From Rikenellaceae bacterium (GTDB lineage: Bacteria > Bacteroidota > Bacteroidia > Bacteroidales > Rikenellaceae), in contig CABIXK010000003.1 in assembly GCA_902362705.1 (NCBI GenBank), positions 1 through 24,559 of the forward strand: a DNA stretch of 24,559 nt. The letters are read 5' to 3'. A program made the translations under genes and the position numbers. The number at the start of each line of letters is the position of its first letter. The stretch's first letter is position 1. Below are positions 1 through 8,407 of this stretch, in pieces. The notes under the pieces were generated by a model that was not told the origin of the DNA, searched no databases, and saw nothing but the letters and a program-made list of their open reading frames with translations.

Positions 1-101
1 ACACCGCGAAAGAGCTATTCGAGCGTGCGCGTGAGGCCGGAATCGCACACGCCGACGACGCAATACGACAGATCGACGAGCTCGACGAAACACGAGAGTA
101 G
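1..101 (+). CDS. 3' end of an unidentified protein (partial)
   Basis: The reading frame starting at base 3 is open to a TAG at 99-101, giving the last 32 residues of a protein that begins before the window. The fragment is highly charged and probably helical, with an Ala/Glu/Arg-rich first half (it begins TAKELFERAREAGI) and an acidic second half ending in DELDETRE. I do not recognise a family. The ELF-RAREAGI pattern is loosely like the small C-terminal winged-helix tails of some replication or AAA proteins, but this is too short to claim. Its stop lies only 24 bases before the preferred start of the pilus stalk gene, and no terminator is visible between them, so it may be cotranscribed with the pilus operon. 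Confidence 0.5.
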   Translation, partial: TAKELFERAREAGIAHADDAIRQIDELDETRE

Positions 102-125
102 AATAATATTTCAATGTATAGGACG

Positions 126-2000
126 ATGAAAAACTGGAAATCTTTTTTCGCAAGCTTCCTCGCCATTGGAGTGCTTGCAGGTTGCAGCAAGAGCAACGAC
201 ATTCCCCAGCCGGGGCCCGGCGGCTCGGACGATGCGGCTTACATGAGCGTGCAGGTCGCACTGCCCACGGCTAAAAACACCCGCAGCAAGGCCGCCGGCA
301 CGGAGGTGGGTCAGGACTATGAAAACAAGGTGCAGAAGCTCATGCTGGTGCTGGCCAAGAGCGACAACTCCTACGTCGCCCACGGCGTGGTGGAGAACGT
401 CACCAAGCAGACGGGCAGCACCGTGACCACCACCGCCAAGATCAACCGCACGAGCATCTTCAACTTCTACGAGAAGGGCGACCTGACGGGCGACCAGAAC
501 CGCATCCGCGTATTCGTGTTCTGCAACCCCACCGACGCGCTGATCGCCTCGATGAGCAACCTCACCGTGGGCGACAAGGAGTGGTGCGACCTGACGGGCA
601 TGGTCGACGAGGAGCAGGCCGATATCTGGTACAAGAACTCCTTCCTGATGGCCAACTCAGAAATCGCCGTCAAGCAGATCCCCGTCTCGTTCGACGACTG
701 GGTGACCCGATACGCCAACGAGGGCACGCCCTTCGACCTGAGCGGCGACAACAACGGCAGCGTCGACAACAAGGGCGCCGTGAAGGTCGAGCGCGTGAGC
801 GCCCGCTTCGACTTCTGCGACGGCAGCCCCGAGAGCAGCGCTCCCCACACCTACGACATCGGCGAGGGCGACGACGCAGGGACGCTGCAGGTGCAGCTCG
901 TGCGCATGGCGCTGGTCAACATGAACAACTCGTTCTACTACCTGCGCCGCGTCTCGGCCGACGGCATGCCCGCCGGCGCGGAGCTCTGCGGCGAGGAGAC
1001 GGCCGACAACTATGTGGTGAGCACCGCCCACGAAATCAAAACGCAGGACCAGTTGGCCGAGCAACAGATCGCCGAGCTCAACAAGTGGTTCAGCTACTGC
1101 CTCTACGACACCAAGGGGCAGATCGACGACCTCACGCGCCAGCAGTGGGACAGCTACTGGATCGACGACGTGATGGGCCGCGACGAGGACAACGACGAGG
1201 GCTGGACAGCAGACCGCAAGAGCGGCTACCACATCTGGCGCTACGTGACCGAGAACACGATCCCGATGGACAACAAGTACCAGCGCACGGGCGTCTCGAC
1301 CGGCGTGGTCTTCAAGGGCAAGCTGCTCGCCGGCGACAAGCTGGACAAGACTTCCGACCTCTACAAGGCAATCTCGGGCGACATCAAGCCGGGCGACTTC
1401 GATGGCTACACCTACCAGGTCGACGACAAGAGCTACCCGATCCTCTATCTGTTCCAGAACCAGCTCTACACGGGTTGGAACCGCGAGGTGGCGACCGAGG
1501 CGGCCAAGGATCCGCACAGCGACCTCTACAAGGCCGCGATGACCGCCCCCGAGGGTCAGAAGAGCCCCGACGCGCTCTACAAGGAGCTCGTGGAGGCCAA
1601 CAAGGAGGGCGCGCGCGGCCATGTCAACGAGGCGCTGGCCGCCTTCCGCAAGGCCGCCACGGCCGCCGGGTTCACCCTCTACCAGGCCAGCAACGACGCC
1701 GACGGCATCGCGGACGGCAAGCACGCCGGCGTGGGCTACTACTTCTACTATTTCTACTGGAACCGTCACAACGACAACTACAAGCCGGGCGCAATGGGCC
1801 AGATGGAGTTCGGTACGGTGCGCAACAACGTCTACAAGCTCGCCGTGACGGGCATCCGCAAGCTCGGACACCCGCGCAACACCGACAACGACCCCGATCC
1901 GGTCGATCCCGACGATCCGGACGAGAACGGCGACATCTACCTGAAGGTCTCGGTCGAGGTGCTGCCCTGGACCGTGCGCGTGAACAACATCGACTTCTAA
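126..2000 (+). CDS. Mfa1/FimA-like major fimbrial subunit (type V pilus stalk lipoprotein)
   Basis: Probable stalk subunit of a type V pilus, exported as a lipoprotein and polymerised outside the outer membrane by strand exchange. With the start at 126 the protein has 624 residues and a lipoprotein signal ending LAGC at Cys20, the same spacing as the two downstream subunits; an in-frame ATG at 114 would add MYRT. After a beta-strand comes a Thr-Arg-Ser site (Arg53 from this start), where Arg-protease maturation is known in P. gingivalis FimA and Mfa1. The N-terminal fimbrillin domain follows (KLMLVLAKSDN). The C-terminal part carries the Tyr/Phe-rich YYFYYFYWNRHNDNY stretch, VRNNVYKLAVTGI, an Asp/Pro-rich linker and the final strand VEVLPWTVRVNNIDF, as in Mfa1-type subunits. 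It is longer than P. gingivalis Mfa1 (about 560), mostly through a central insertion. First gene of a four-gene operon, 4 bases before the anchor gene. The family is confident; the stalk role is inferred from order and size. Confidence 0.88.
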   Translation: MKNWKSFFASFLAIGVLAGCSKSNDIPQPGPGGSDDAAYMSVQVALPTAKNTRSKAAGTEVGQDYENKVQKLMLVLAKSDNSYVAHGVVENVTKQTGSTVTTTAKINRTSIFNFYEKGDLTGDQNRIRVFVFCNPTDALIASMSNLTVGDKEWCDLTGMVDEEQADIWYKNSFLMANSEIAVKQIPVSFDDWVTRYANEGTPFDLSGDNNGSVDNKGAVKVERVSARFDFCDGSPESSAPHTYDIGEGDDAGTLQVQLVRMALVNMNNSFYYLRRVSADGMPAGAELCGEETADNYVVSTAHEIKTQDQLAEQQIAELNKWFSYCLYDTKGQIDDLTRQQWDSYWIDDVMGRDEDNDEGWTADRKSGYHIWRYVTENTIPMDNKYQRTGVSTGVVFKGKLLAGDKLDKTSDLYKAISGDIKPGDFDGYTYQVDDKSYPILYLFQNQLYTGWNREVATEAAKDPHSDLYKAAMTAPEGQKSPDALYKELVEANKEGARGHVNEALAAFRKAATAAGFTLYQASNDADGIADGKHAGVGYYFYYFYWNRHNDNYKPGAMGQMEFGTVRNNVYKLAVTGIRKLGHPRNTDNDPDPVDPDDPDENGDIYLKVSVEVLPWTVRVNNIDF

Positions 2001-2004
2001 AACC

Positions 2005-3015
2005 ATGCGCCGCTTTTCACCCCACAGGATGCTGCGGCTGGTCGGCACGGCTCTGGCGGCCGTGCTGACGGCCGCCCTCCCCACCGCCTGCGAGAGCATC
2101 TACGACGAGCTCGACCCGTGTCGGGTCGGCGTGTCGCTGCGCTTCGTCTACGACTACAACATGGAGTTCGCCAACGCCTTCCCGCGGAAGGTCGACTGCC
2201 TGACCGTGCTGGTCTACGACGCCGACGACCGCTGGGTGGAGACCCGCACGGTGACGGGCCCCGAGCTCGCCGACGAGGAGTACCGCATGGTCCTCGACCT
2301 CGAGCCGGGCGAATACAGCTTCGTGGCCTACGGCGGCATGGCCTGCGAGAAGAGCTCCTTCACGATGACGCCCGCGCCCGCCGGCGGCGCGGCGCGCGGC
2401 GACCTGCGCGTCGCGCTCGACGCCGACTGCCTGACCGACCCCGCGCGCAAGAACCTCCACGCCATGTACTGGGGTGCGCTCCGGCTCGCCGCGGCGGACT
2501 CCTACGCCGAGGGGACGGTGGAGATGATGAAGAACACCAACAACATCCGCATCGTACTGCAGCAGATCAACGGGAAGCCCGTGGACGGCCGCGACTTCGA
2601 GTTCGAGATCACCGACGACAATACCCTCTTCGACGCCGACAACGACCTGATCGCCAATGGCGAAGCCGCCTACACGCCCTGGGCCGTAGGTCAGGCCACG
2701 ACGGGCGTGCTCGACAACGGGCAGGAGGTGAAGGTGGGCTATGCCGAGCTGTCGACCTCGCGTCTGATGACCCGCAACTCGCCCCGCCTGACGATCCGCC
2801 GCAAGGACGACGGCGCGGCGATCGTGGAGATCCCGCTCATCCGCTACCTGCTGCTGTGCAAGAGCGAGTACTACGCCGAGATGGGGTCGCAGGAGTTCCT
2901 CGACCGCGAGAGCGAATGGTCGTGGATCTTCTTCCTGGGCGAGGACAACCTCTGGCTGAGGACCTTCATCAAGATCAACGACTGGACCGTGCGGATCAAC
3001 GATTCGGAACTATAG
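2005..3015 (+). CDS. Mfa2/FimB-family fimbrial anchor lipoprotein
   Basis: 336 residues, resembling the Mfa2/FimB anchor family that fixes type V pili to the outer membrane and limits their length. The signal peptide ends LPTAC (Cys29), a slightly atypical lipobox with Pro at -3. It is followed by the family pattern of a second Cys (YDELDPC), a strand (VGVSLRFVYDYN), NAFPRKVDCLTVLVYDAD, then EPGEYSFVAYGGM. Unlike the other three pilus proteins it has no Thr-Arg maturation site after the lipid Cys, which fits a subunit that stays lipidated as the anchor. The C-terminus WTVRINDSEL echoes the end of the stalk subunit. ATG at 2005 gives the full signal peptide; Met9 would be a shorter alternative. 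Order stalk then anchor matches the mfa1-mfa2 and fimA-fimB arrangement. Confidence 0.85.
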   Translation: MRRFSPHRMLRLVGTALAAVLTAALPTACESIYDELDPCRVGVSLRFVYDYNMEFANAFPRKVDCLTVLVYDADDRWVETRTVTGPELADEEYRMVLDLEPGEYSFVAYGGMACEKSSFTMTPAPAGGAARGDLRVALDADCLTDPARKNLHAMYWGALRLAAADSYAEGTVEMMKNTNNIRIVLQQINGKPVDGRDFEFEITDDNTLFDADNDLIANGEAAYTPWAVGQATTGVLDNGQEVKVGYAELSTSRLMTRNSPRLTIRRKDDGAAIVEIPLIRYLLLCKSEYYAEMGSQEFLDRESEWSWIFFLGEDNLWLRTFIKINDWTVRINDSEL

Positions 3016-3017
3016 CC

Positions 3018-4070
3018 ATGAAAACCCGGATACATATCGCCGTCGCACTCCTGGCGGGCCTCCTTCTGGCGGGCTGCGGCAGCGGCCTGAAGGCCGACGA
3101 GCCCGGCGGCGAGGAGCCGCAGAAGGTGCGGCTGAACATCCGCGTGGCGGTGGCCGACGACGCCCCGGTGCGCGGCACGCGTGCCGGCGACGCGGAGGCG
3201 GCCAGCGACGACGAGCGCATGCGGACGCTGCGCGTGGTGGTCGTGCGTCCCGACGGTACGGTCGAGGCCAACCGCTTCGTGCGGCTCACCGCAGCCGTGC
3301 TGACCTACGGCTGCGAGCCGATCGAGGTGCGCGCCAACGAGCAGAAGCGCATCTACCTGCTGGCCAACGAGGAGAAGACCCGCCTGACCGACGGCGCGAC
3401 GGCCGTGGCCGACACGTGGGCCCTCTTCGACGGCCTGCGCGCGGGCACGACTTTCCCGCAGACGCGGATCGAGGGTCTCACGATCGGGCTCGACGGAGCG
3501 TCGCAGCAACTCGCGGGGCCGCTGCCCATGAACGAGTGCCACACGGTGGAGGTGGGCGACGAGGACCAAGAAATCGACCTCTTCGTCACGCGCGCCGCCG
3601 TGAAGTTCACCTTCCGCATCCGCTCCGCCAGCGACGCGTCGCTCACGGGCCTGGCCATCGAGAAAATGGCGCCCCGCGCCTACTACCTGCCCCGCGCCGA
3701 GTACGACGCGCAGCAGCACGTCGACTCCTACGAGGTCCCGCAGGGCGACACCTACTACCGCTTCGAACTGGCCGAGGCGAAGCTGCCCGTGCGCCTGGAG
3801 GCGGCCAAGACGGTCGAGCTGGAGCCGATCTACCTGCTCGAGGGCAAATACAACGACCCGCAGGCACCCGCAGGCAAGAGCAGCTACCGCATCTCGCTCG
3901 ACCTGGACGGGCGCGACGACCTGCTGACGGGCTACCTCGACAACCTGCCCGCCCTGCCGCGCAACACCCACGCGGTGGTGACGATCACCATCGGCGACGG
4001 AAAACCCTCGTTCACCGTCGACGTGCTGCCCTACGGGGAGGTAGTGCTCGAGCCCGGTTTCGGAATATAA
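3018..4070 (+). CDS. Fimbrillin-like accessory pilus lipoprotein
   Basis: 350-residue lipoprotein with signal ending LLLAGC at Cys20. It has the layout of a Bacteroidales fimbrillin: a short strand (VRLNIRVAVADD), a Thr-Arg-Ala site at Arg55, an N-terminal domain strand RTLRVVVVRPDGTVEANRF, then a Ser/Thr-rich body. A second domain begins near FVTRAAVKFTFRIRSA, and the final strands are VDVLPYGEVVLEPGFGI. The VDVLP motif before the C-terminus resembles the VEVLP of the stalk. Shorter than the stalk and placed between anchor and putative tip, it is probably a minor or adaptor subunit, comparable in position to Mfa3 or FimC; I cannot assign orthology. ATG at 3018 is 2 bases after the anchor stop; an in-frame extension upstream would run through the anchor gene and is rejected. 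Confidence 0.78.
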   Translation: MKTRIHIAVALLAGLLLAGCGSGLKADEPGGEEPQKVRLNIRVAVADDAPVRGTRAGDAEAASDDERMRTLRVVVVRPDGTVEANRFVRLTAAVLTYGCEPIEVRANEQKRIYLLANEEKTRLTDGATAVADTWALFDGLRAGTTFPQTRIEGLTIGLDGASQQLAGPLPMNECHTVEVGDEDQEIDLFVTRAAVKFTFRIRSASDASLTGLAIEKMAPRAYYLPRAEYDAQQHVDSYEVPQGDTYYRFELAEAKLPVRLEAAKTVELEPIYLLEGKYNDPQAPAGKSSYRISLDLDGRDDLLTGYLDNLPALPRNTHAVVTITIGDGKPSFTVDVLPYGEVVLEPGFGI

Positions 4071-4091
4071 AACAAAGAACCGACGAAGAAG

Positions 4092-7000
4092 ATGATACGC
4101 AAACTGTTACTGGCAATCTTCGGCGCATCGGCGATCGGTCTGGCCGGCTGCGCGGACGATCCGACCGTCGGGCAGGAGCCCTTCGACGGAGAGAGCACCG
4201 TCACCGCGACGGTGGAGTTCAGGCCCCTCGTGCCGGCGCTCGACCGGGCGACCCGCACGACGGGCGACGCGATCCGCAGCATCCGGAGCCTCTGCGTGCT
4301 GCTCTATGACAGCAAGGGCGATCTGGTGAAGAAATACCCCCTCGCCGAGGGCGAAGGCCCCGGCCGGTACAAGGTCGAGGAGGAGGAGCGCACCTCCACG
4401 CCCGACAGCCCCACGGCCGAGGCGAAGACCCCGCGCGCGACCTTCACGCTGGGCGAAGGCATCCCCTACGGCGACTACTACATCTACGCCGTGGCCAACA
4501 TGGGCGGGCTCGACGATCGTGCCGACGAGATCCGCACGATCGAAGGTCTGAAGTCGATCCTCCTCACGTGGAACGAGGGCGACATCGCCGCCAACGACCA
4601 GATGCTGGGCTTCTTCACGGCGGCCGGCAAGGTCGAGAAGCAGGCCCCGCTGCTGCGCCTCAACACCAAGACCGCGGCGCTCCACGCCTGGATCCGCCGC
4701 GCCGCCTCGAAGGTGACGGTGGCCTACGACGGCTCGGCGCTCGAGGAGGGAGTCTTCATCTACCTCAAATCGGTCGCCATCAAGGATATCCCCAGCACCT
4801 GCAAGCTGGGCGACAAGAACACGCCCGACGAGAAGCGACAGCTCATCGCCCAGGGCGAGCAGATCGTCTACGGCACCGGGACCGACTACGGAGAGAACTG
4901 GCACGCCCGCATCACCAAGGGACACCCCGTCTACCCCTACCCCGCCGGCGAGGAGTACGACCCGACCCGGGAGGCCGAGTACAAGGCGGCCGCCCACTCC
5001 GAAAAGGCCGAAGCGCTCTTCTTCTACGAGAACATGCAGGGCGAGGGCAAGGACAAGCGGCAGGACAGCGACGACGACCACAAGCTCGACGCCCCGGGCA
5101 ACAAGGAGGAGGGCGACGCCGGATACAAGGACGACAAGCCCTACGGCAGCTACATCGAGGTGAAGGCCTACTACCGTTCGATCAACGCCGATCGGATCGG
5201 CAGCGGCGAGATCACCTACCGCTTCATGCTGGGCAAGGACGTGAAGACGGACTACGACGCCGAGCGCAACCACCACTACAAGCTGACGCTCAAGTTCAAC
5301 CGCTTCGCCAACGACGTCGACTGGCACATCGACTACACCGAAGAGGACCCGGGCATGCTCATCCCCAGCCCGTTCTACATCTCCTACCTCTACAACCACA
5401 CGATGCTCATGCCGCTCAAGATCAACACGGCCGGCCGCGAGATCGTCTCGCTGCAAGCCAAGATCGTCGAGAACGGCTGGGCGCCCACAGGAGCTCCGAA
5501 GAGCGAATACTATTTCCCGGCGGACCGGCCCGCGGAGAAGCCCTTCAACGGGTTCCTCTCGCTGCGCCAGACCATGCTGACGGTCATTCCCAGTCCCGGC
5601 GGAAATCCGAACAAGCCAACGCTCGAAACGGCCAACAAAAACTATTACGAAAGCAACTACCGCCACCTGCGCAACTACCTCACCACCGAAGGCTCCCACG
5701 ACATCGATGCCCCCGACCCCGCCCAGAATACAGTGCTGGGAAAGGAGGGCGACGGTAAGTACTGGGTCGAGATCGACCGGGAATCGCATTCGTCGACGTT
5801 CCAGATCCCGCTTTACACGCGCGCCAAGCAGCTGATCATCAAAACCGGCTTCACGGGCAACAACCCCTACGAAGCCTACCCGCGCACGGCCAAGGTGCAA
5901 TTCGTCGCCCGGCTCAGGGATGCCGAGGGTGCGGAGGTCGAGCTGAAAGACATCGCCACGATCGTCCAGGTTCCCCGCATCGTCAACCCCAAGGGCATCT
6001 GGCGCAAGCACGATAGCACGACACCGTTCCACGTGGTGCTGAAGCAGCTTCCGCAGGAGAACGCCACCCGGTTCGAGACCTTCCCGTCGGAGGGTCCGTG
6101 GAAAGCCTACGTCGTGCGCGGCGACCGCTCGACGATCCATCTGGCGCAGGACACGGTGCGGGGCAGCACCGACACGCCCATCGACTTCAACATCTTCTTC
6201 GAGGGTTGCGACGCCGACGAATCGAAGTGCGCCGTGATCCGCGTGGAGTACCACAACTACAGCTGCTACCACCTGATCTTCGCCCGCCAGGGCTCGGCCT
6301 CGATCGCGCTGGTTCCGGGAGGTACCCGCTGGCGCACCTGCAACATGCGCACCGCCACCACCGAGGCCGACTGCCCCACCGAGGAGGGCTCGCTCTTCCG
6401 ATTCGCCAACTGGGACGATCCGATCGATGCGACCAACAACGTGGCCGACGGGTTCAAGGACCACACCAACACCGAACTGCTGATCGCGGGAACTTCCACG
6501 AGAAAGAAATGGAGCCAGATCCACGCCGCCAACAACAAGGCGAGCTTCAGCGACCCCACGGTCGGCGGAAAGACCCTGCGGGTCGCGACCTTCCAGGATT
6601 TCGAGGAGCTCTACCAAGCAGACGACATCGAGCAGGGCTACGGCGTGCTCTACGGCAACGACGCCACGGAGACCCTCACGGAGGTCGGCGAGGTATACGG
6701 CCACAGCTACACCACCCACGGCAACACCGACGACAGGGGCAAAGGCTACGGCATGCGCGGCACGTTCGTCTACAACAAGTCGGAGAAGAACGCCGAATAC
6801 AGCGGGCGCAACCTCTTCTTCCCCATCGGCGTATCGGGTTACGGGCAGCGCAAGAACACGGACGGATACTCCAACGGAACCGCAGTAGTCAAATACGCAG
6901 GTATCGCCAATACGATCAGCGACATATATCGTCCGCTCTTCTACGACCTCTACCGGCGGCCGGGCGCCATCTATTGGCTCCGGGAGCTGGTCGACGATAC

Positions 7001-7190
7001 GGGACGGCCCGAAGACGACTACCAGCGGGCGCTCGGATGGGATTTCAACTACTTCTCGTTCGACTTCAACCTCATCTCGGCGGGCAATATCATCGACAAC
7101 GGAGGCTGGGTTCCGACAGGAAAGCCGAGCAATACGGGCACGCCGGACTCGAGCAACGCCTGCTTCGTGCGCTGCGTGGAGATCGACTGA
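4092..7190 (+). CDS. Large fimbrial tip-like protein with C-terminal FISUMP-like domain
   Basis: 1032-residue lipoprotein, signal ending GLAGC at Cys20. Domains in order: strand VTATVEFRPLV; Thr-Arg-Thr site (Arg55); fimbrillin-type N-terminal domain (SLCVLLYDSKGDLV near 66-79, then GDYYIYAVANMG near 130); a charged Lys/Asp-rich stretch near 310-350; a segment near 370-415 with YRFMLGKDVKTDY, ERNHHYKLTLKF and NDVDWHIDY, resembling DUF4906-type fimbrial proteins; Ig-like middle; and from about residue 740 a module (GGTRWRTCNMRTAT, RVATFQDFEELY, NLFFPIGVSGYGQRK, final CFVRCVEID) resembling the FISUMP/DUF1566 fold, related to C-type-lectin-like domains. As last and largest pilus gene it is the best candidate for the tip adhesin. 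Family membership of the N-terminus is firm; the C-terminal assignment is by remembered motif pattern; ligand unknown. 21 bases after the previous stop; followed by a terminator. Confidence 0.75.
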   Translation: MIRKLLLAIFGASAIGLAGCADDPTVGQEPFDGESTVTATVEFRPLVPALDRATRTTGDAIRSIRSLCVLLYDSKGDLVKKYPLAEGEGPGRYKVEEEERTSTPDSPTAEAKTPRATFTLGEGIPYGDYYIYAVANMGGLDDRADEIRTIEGLKSILLTWNEGDIAANDQMLGFFTAAGKVEKQAPLLRLNTKTAALHAWIRRAASKVTVAYDGSALEEGVFIYLKSVAIKDIPSTCKLGDKNTPDEKRQLIAQGEQIVYGTGTDYGENWHARITKGHPVYPYPAGEEYDPTREAEYKAAAHSEKAEALFFYENMQGEGKDKRQDSDDDHKLDAPGNKEEGDAGYKDDKPYGSYIEVKAYYRSINADRIGSGEITYRFMLGKDVKTDYDAERNHHYKLTLKFNRFANDVDWHIDYTEEDPGMLIPSPFYISYLYNHTMLMPLKINTAGREIVSLQAKIVENGWAPTGAPKSEYYFPADRPAEKPFNGFLSLRQTMLTVIPSPGGNPNKPTLETANKNYYESNYRHLRNYLTTEGSHDIDAPDPAQNTVLGKEGDGKYWVEIDRESHSSTFQIPLYTRAKQLIIKTGFTGNNPYEAYPRTAKVQFVARLRDAEGAEVELKDIATIVQVPRIVNPKGIWRKHDSTTPFHVVLKQLPQENATRFETFPSEGPWKAYVVRGDRSTIHLAQDTVRGSTDTPIDFNIFFEGCDADESKCAVIRVEYHNYSCYHLIFARQGSASIALVPGGTRWRTCNMRTATTEADCPTEEGSLFRFANWDDPIDATNNVADGFKDHTNTELLIAGTSTRKKWSQIHAANNKASFSDPTVGGKTLRVATFQDFEELYQADDIEQGYGVLYGNDATETLTEVGEVYGHSYTTHGNTDDRGKGYGMRGTFVYNKSEKNAEYSGRNLFFPIGVSGYGQRKNTDGYSNGTAVVKYAGIANTISDIYRPLFYDLYRRPGAIYWLRELVDDTGRPEDDYQRALGWDFNYFSFDFNLISAGNIIDNGGWVPTGKPSNTGTPDSSNACFVRCVEID

Positions 7191-7215
7191 CGCGCGGCAG
7201 CGCCGAGAAGGAAAC

Positions 7216-7255
7216 GAGGACCGGGGGCGGAGCGCCTTCCGGTCCTCATTTTTTT
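7216..7255 (+). terminator. Rho-independent terminator of the pilus operon
   Basis: The arm GAGGACCGG (7216-7224) pairs perfectly with CCGGTCCTC (7239-7247). The loop can form a further inner stem, GGCG (7226-7229) with CGCC (7233-7236). Seven Ts follow at 7249-7255. It lies 26 bases after the tip-gene stop. Confidence 0.9.
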
Positions 7256-7283
7256 CGCAACTCCGAAAAAAACGTTATCTTTG
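7252..7283 (+). promoter_or_regulatory. Bacteroidetes-type promoter for manC-murF
   Basis: TATCTTTG at 7276-7283 matches the Bacteroidetes -7 consensus TAnnTTTG. A T-rich -33 element lies about 19 bases upstream, inside the tail of the preceding terminator. The expected transcript start near 7290 leaves a leader of about 44 bases before the manC ATG. Confidence 0.6.
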
Positions 7284-7333
7284 GGCAATCGGAGCGCGAC
7301 CGGGGCACCCGGTTCCGCACAACAAGCACGAAT

Positions 7334-8407
7334 ATGGCTAAAGAAAAATACTGCGTCATCATGGCGGGCGGCATCGGCACCCGCTTCTGGCCCAAGAGCC
7401 GCCTGACCCGACCCAAACAGTTCCTCGACATCCTCGGCACGGGCAAGTCGTTCATCCGCCACACCTACGAGCGCTTCGCGAAGATGGTGCCGGCCGAGAA
7501 TTTCCTGGTGGTGACCAACCGCCGCTACAAGGCGCTGGTGCTCGAACACCTACCCGAACTCGCACCCGAGCAGGTGCTGTGCGAGCCCGTAGGCCGCAAC
7601 ACGGCCCCCTGCATCGCCTATGCGGCCTACACGCTGCGGCGGAAGAACCCCGACGCCGAGATGATCGTCACGCCGGCCGACCACTTCATCCTCGACGAGG
7701 AGGACTTCCGCGCGATCATCGCCCAGTGCGCCGAGTTCGCCTCGGAGCACGACGCCCTGATGACCGTGGGCATCAAACCCACGCGCCCCGACACGGGCTA
7801 CGGCTACATCCAGGTGTCGGACGCCAACCCCGTCAGCCGCGTGAAGTGCTTCACCGAGAAGCCCGACCTCGAGCTGGCGCAGGTCTTCCTGCGCTCGGGC
7901 GAGTTTCTGTGGAACTCGGGCATCTTCGTGTGGACCGTCCGGGCGATCGTGGCGGCCTTCGAGAAGTACCTGCCCGAGCACCACGCCCTCTTCAGCGGAC
8001 TGGAGCGCGCGCTGGGCACCGAAGCCGAGCAGAACATCGTGGAGATGGTCTTCGCCGAGTGCCGCGCCATATCGATCGACTACGGCATCATGGAGAAGGC
8101 CGACAACGTCTACGTCCGCCGCGGCGAGTTCGGCTGGAGCGACGTGGGAACGTGGGGCTCGGTCTACCAGCACGCCCGCAAGGACCGCTACGCCAACGCC
8201 GCGCCCGAGAAGGGGTGCTACCTCTACGACACCCGCTCGTCGATCGTCTCGCTGCCCGAGAACAAGATCGCCGTCATCAGCGGCCTGAAGGAGTTCATCG
8301 TGGTCGACACCGACGACGTGCTGATGATCTGCCCCCGCGCCGAGGAGCAGAACATCAAGAAGTTCATCGACGAAGTGAAATACGACGACGGTGAGGCCCA
8401 TGTCTGA
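7334..8407 (+). CDS. manC: Mannose-1-phosphate guanylyltransferase
   Basis: Makes GDP-mannose from mannose-1-phosphate and GTP in the cytoplasm, for polysaccharide and glycan synthesis. The 357-residue protein opens with the nucleotidyltransferase signature MAGGIGTRFWPKSR (residues 10-23), followed by RPKQFL. Other family segments are EPVGRNTAPCIAYAA, VTPADHFI, GYGYIQ, CFTEKPD, WNSGIFVW, IDYGIMEKADN and GWSDVGTWGS. The length matches the single-domain enzyme; the C-terminal phosphomannose isomerase domain of long ManC proteins is absent. ATG at 7334 gives the normal short N-terminus (MAKEKYCVIMAGG). Its last 8 bases overlap the start of murF, so the two are probably translationally coupled. 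It has its own promoter after the pilus terminator. Confidence 0.93.
   Translation: MAKEKYCVIMAGGIGTRFWPKSRLTRPKQFLDILGTGKSFIRHTYERFAKMVPAENFLVVTNRRYKALVLEHLPELAPEQVLCEPVGRNTAPCIAYAAYTLRRKNPDAEMIVTPADHFILDEEDFRAIIAQCAEFASEHDALMTVGIKPTRPDTGYGYIQVSDANPVSRVKCFTEKPDLELAQVFLRSGEFLWNSGIFVWTVRAIVAAFEKYLPEHHALFSGLERALGTEAEQNIVEMVFAECRAISIDYGIMEKADNVYVRRGEFGWSDVGTWGSVYQHARKDRYANAAPEKGCYLYDTRSSIVSLPENKIAVISGLKEFIVVDTDDVLMICPRAEEQNIKKFIDEVKYDDGEAHV

Noticed and set aside
1861..1926. Asp/Pro repeat (PDPVDPDDPDE) near the stalk C-terminus as a functional repeat array
   Set aside because: Short and irregular; it reads as a flexible acidic linker before the last strand.
657..2099. A 480-codon minus-strand open frame opposite the stalk gene
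   Set aside because: Val/Ala/His-rich shadow with no domain or promoter; the sense frame is clearly a fimbrillin.
4107..6719. An 870-codon minus-strand open frame opposite the tip-like pilus gene
   Set aside because: Antisense shadow with repetitive Val/Gly/Arg composition; the plus-strand frame has a signal peptide and recognisable domains.
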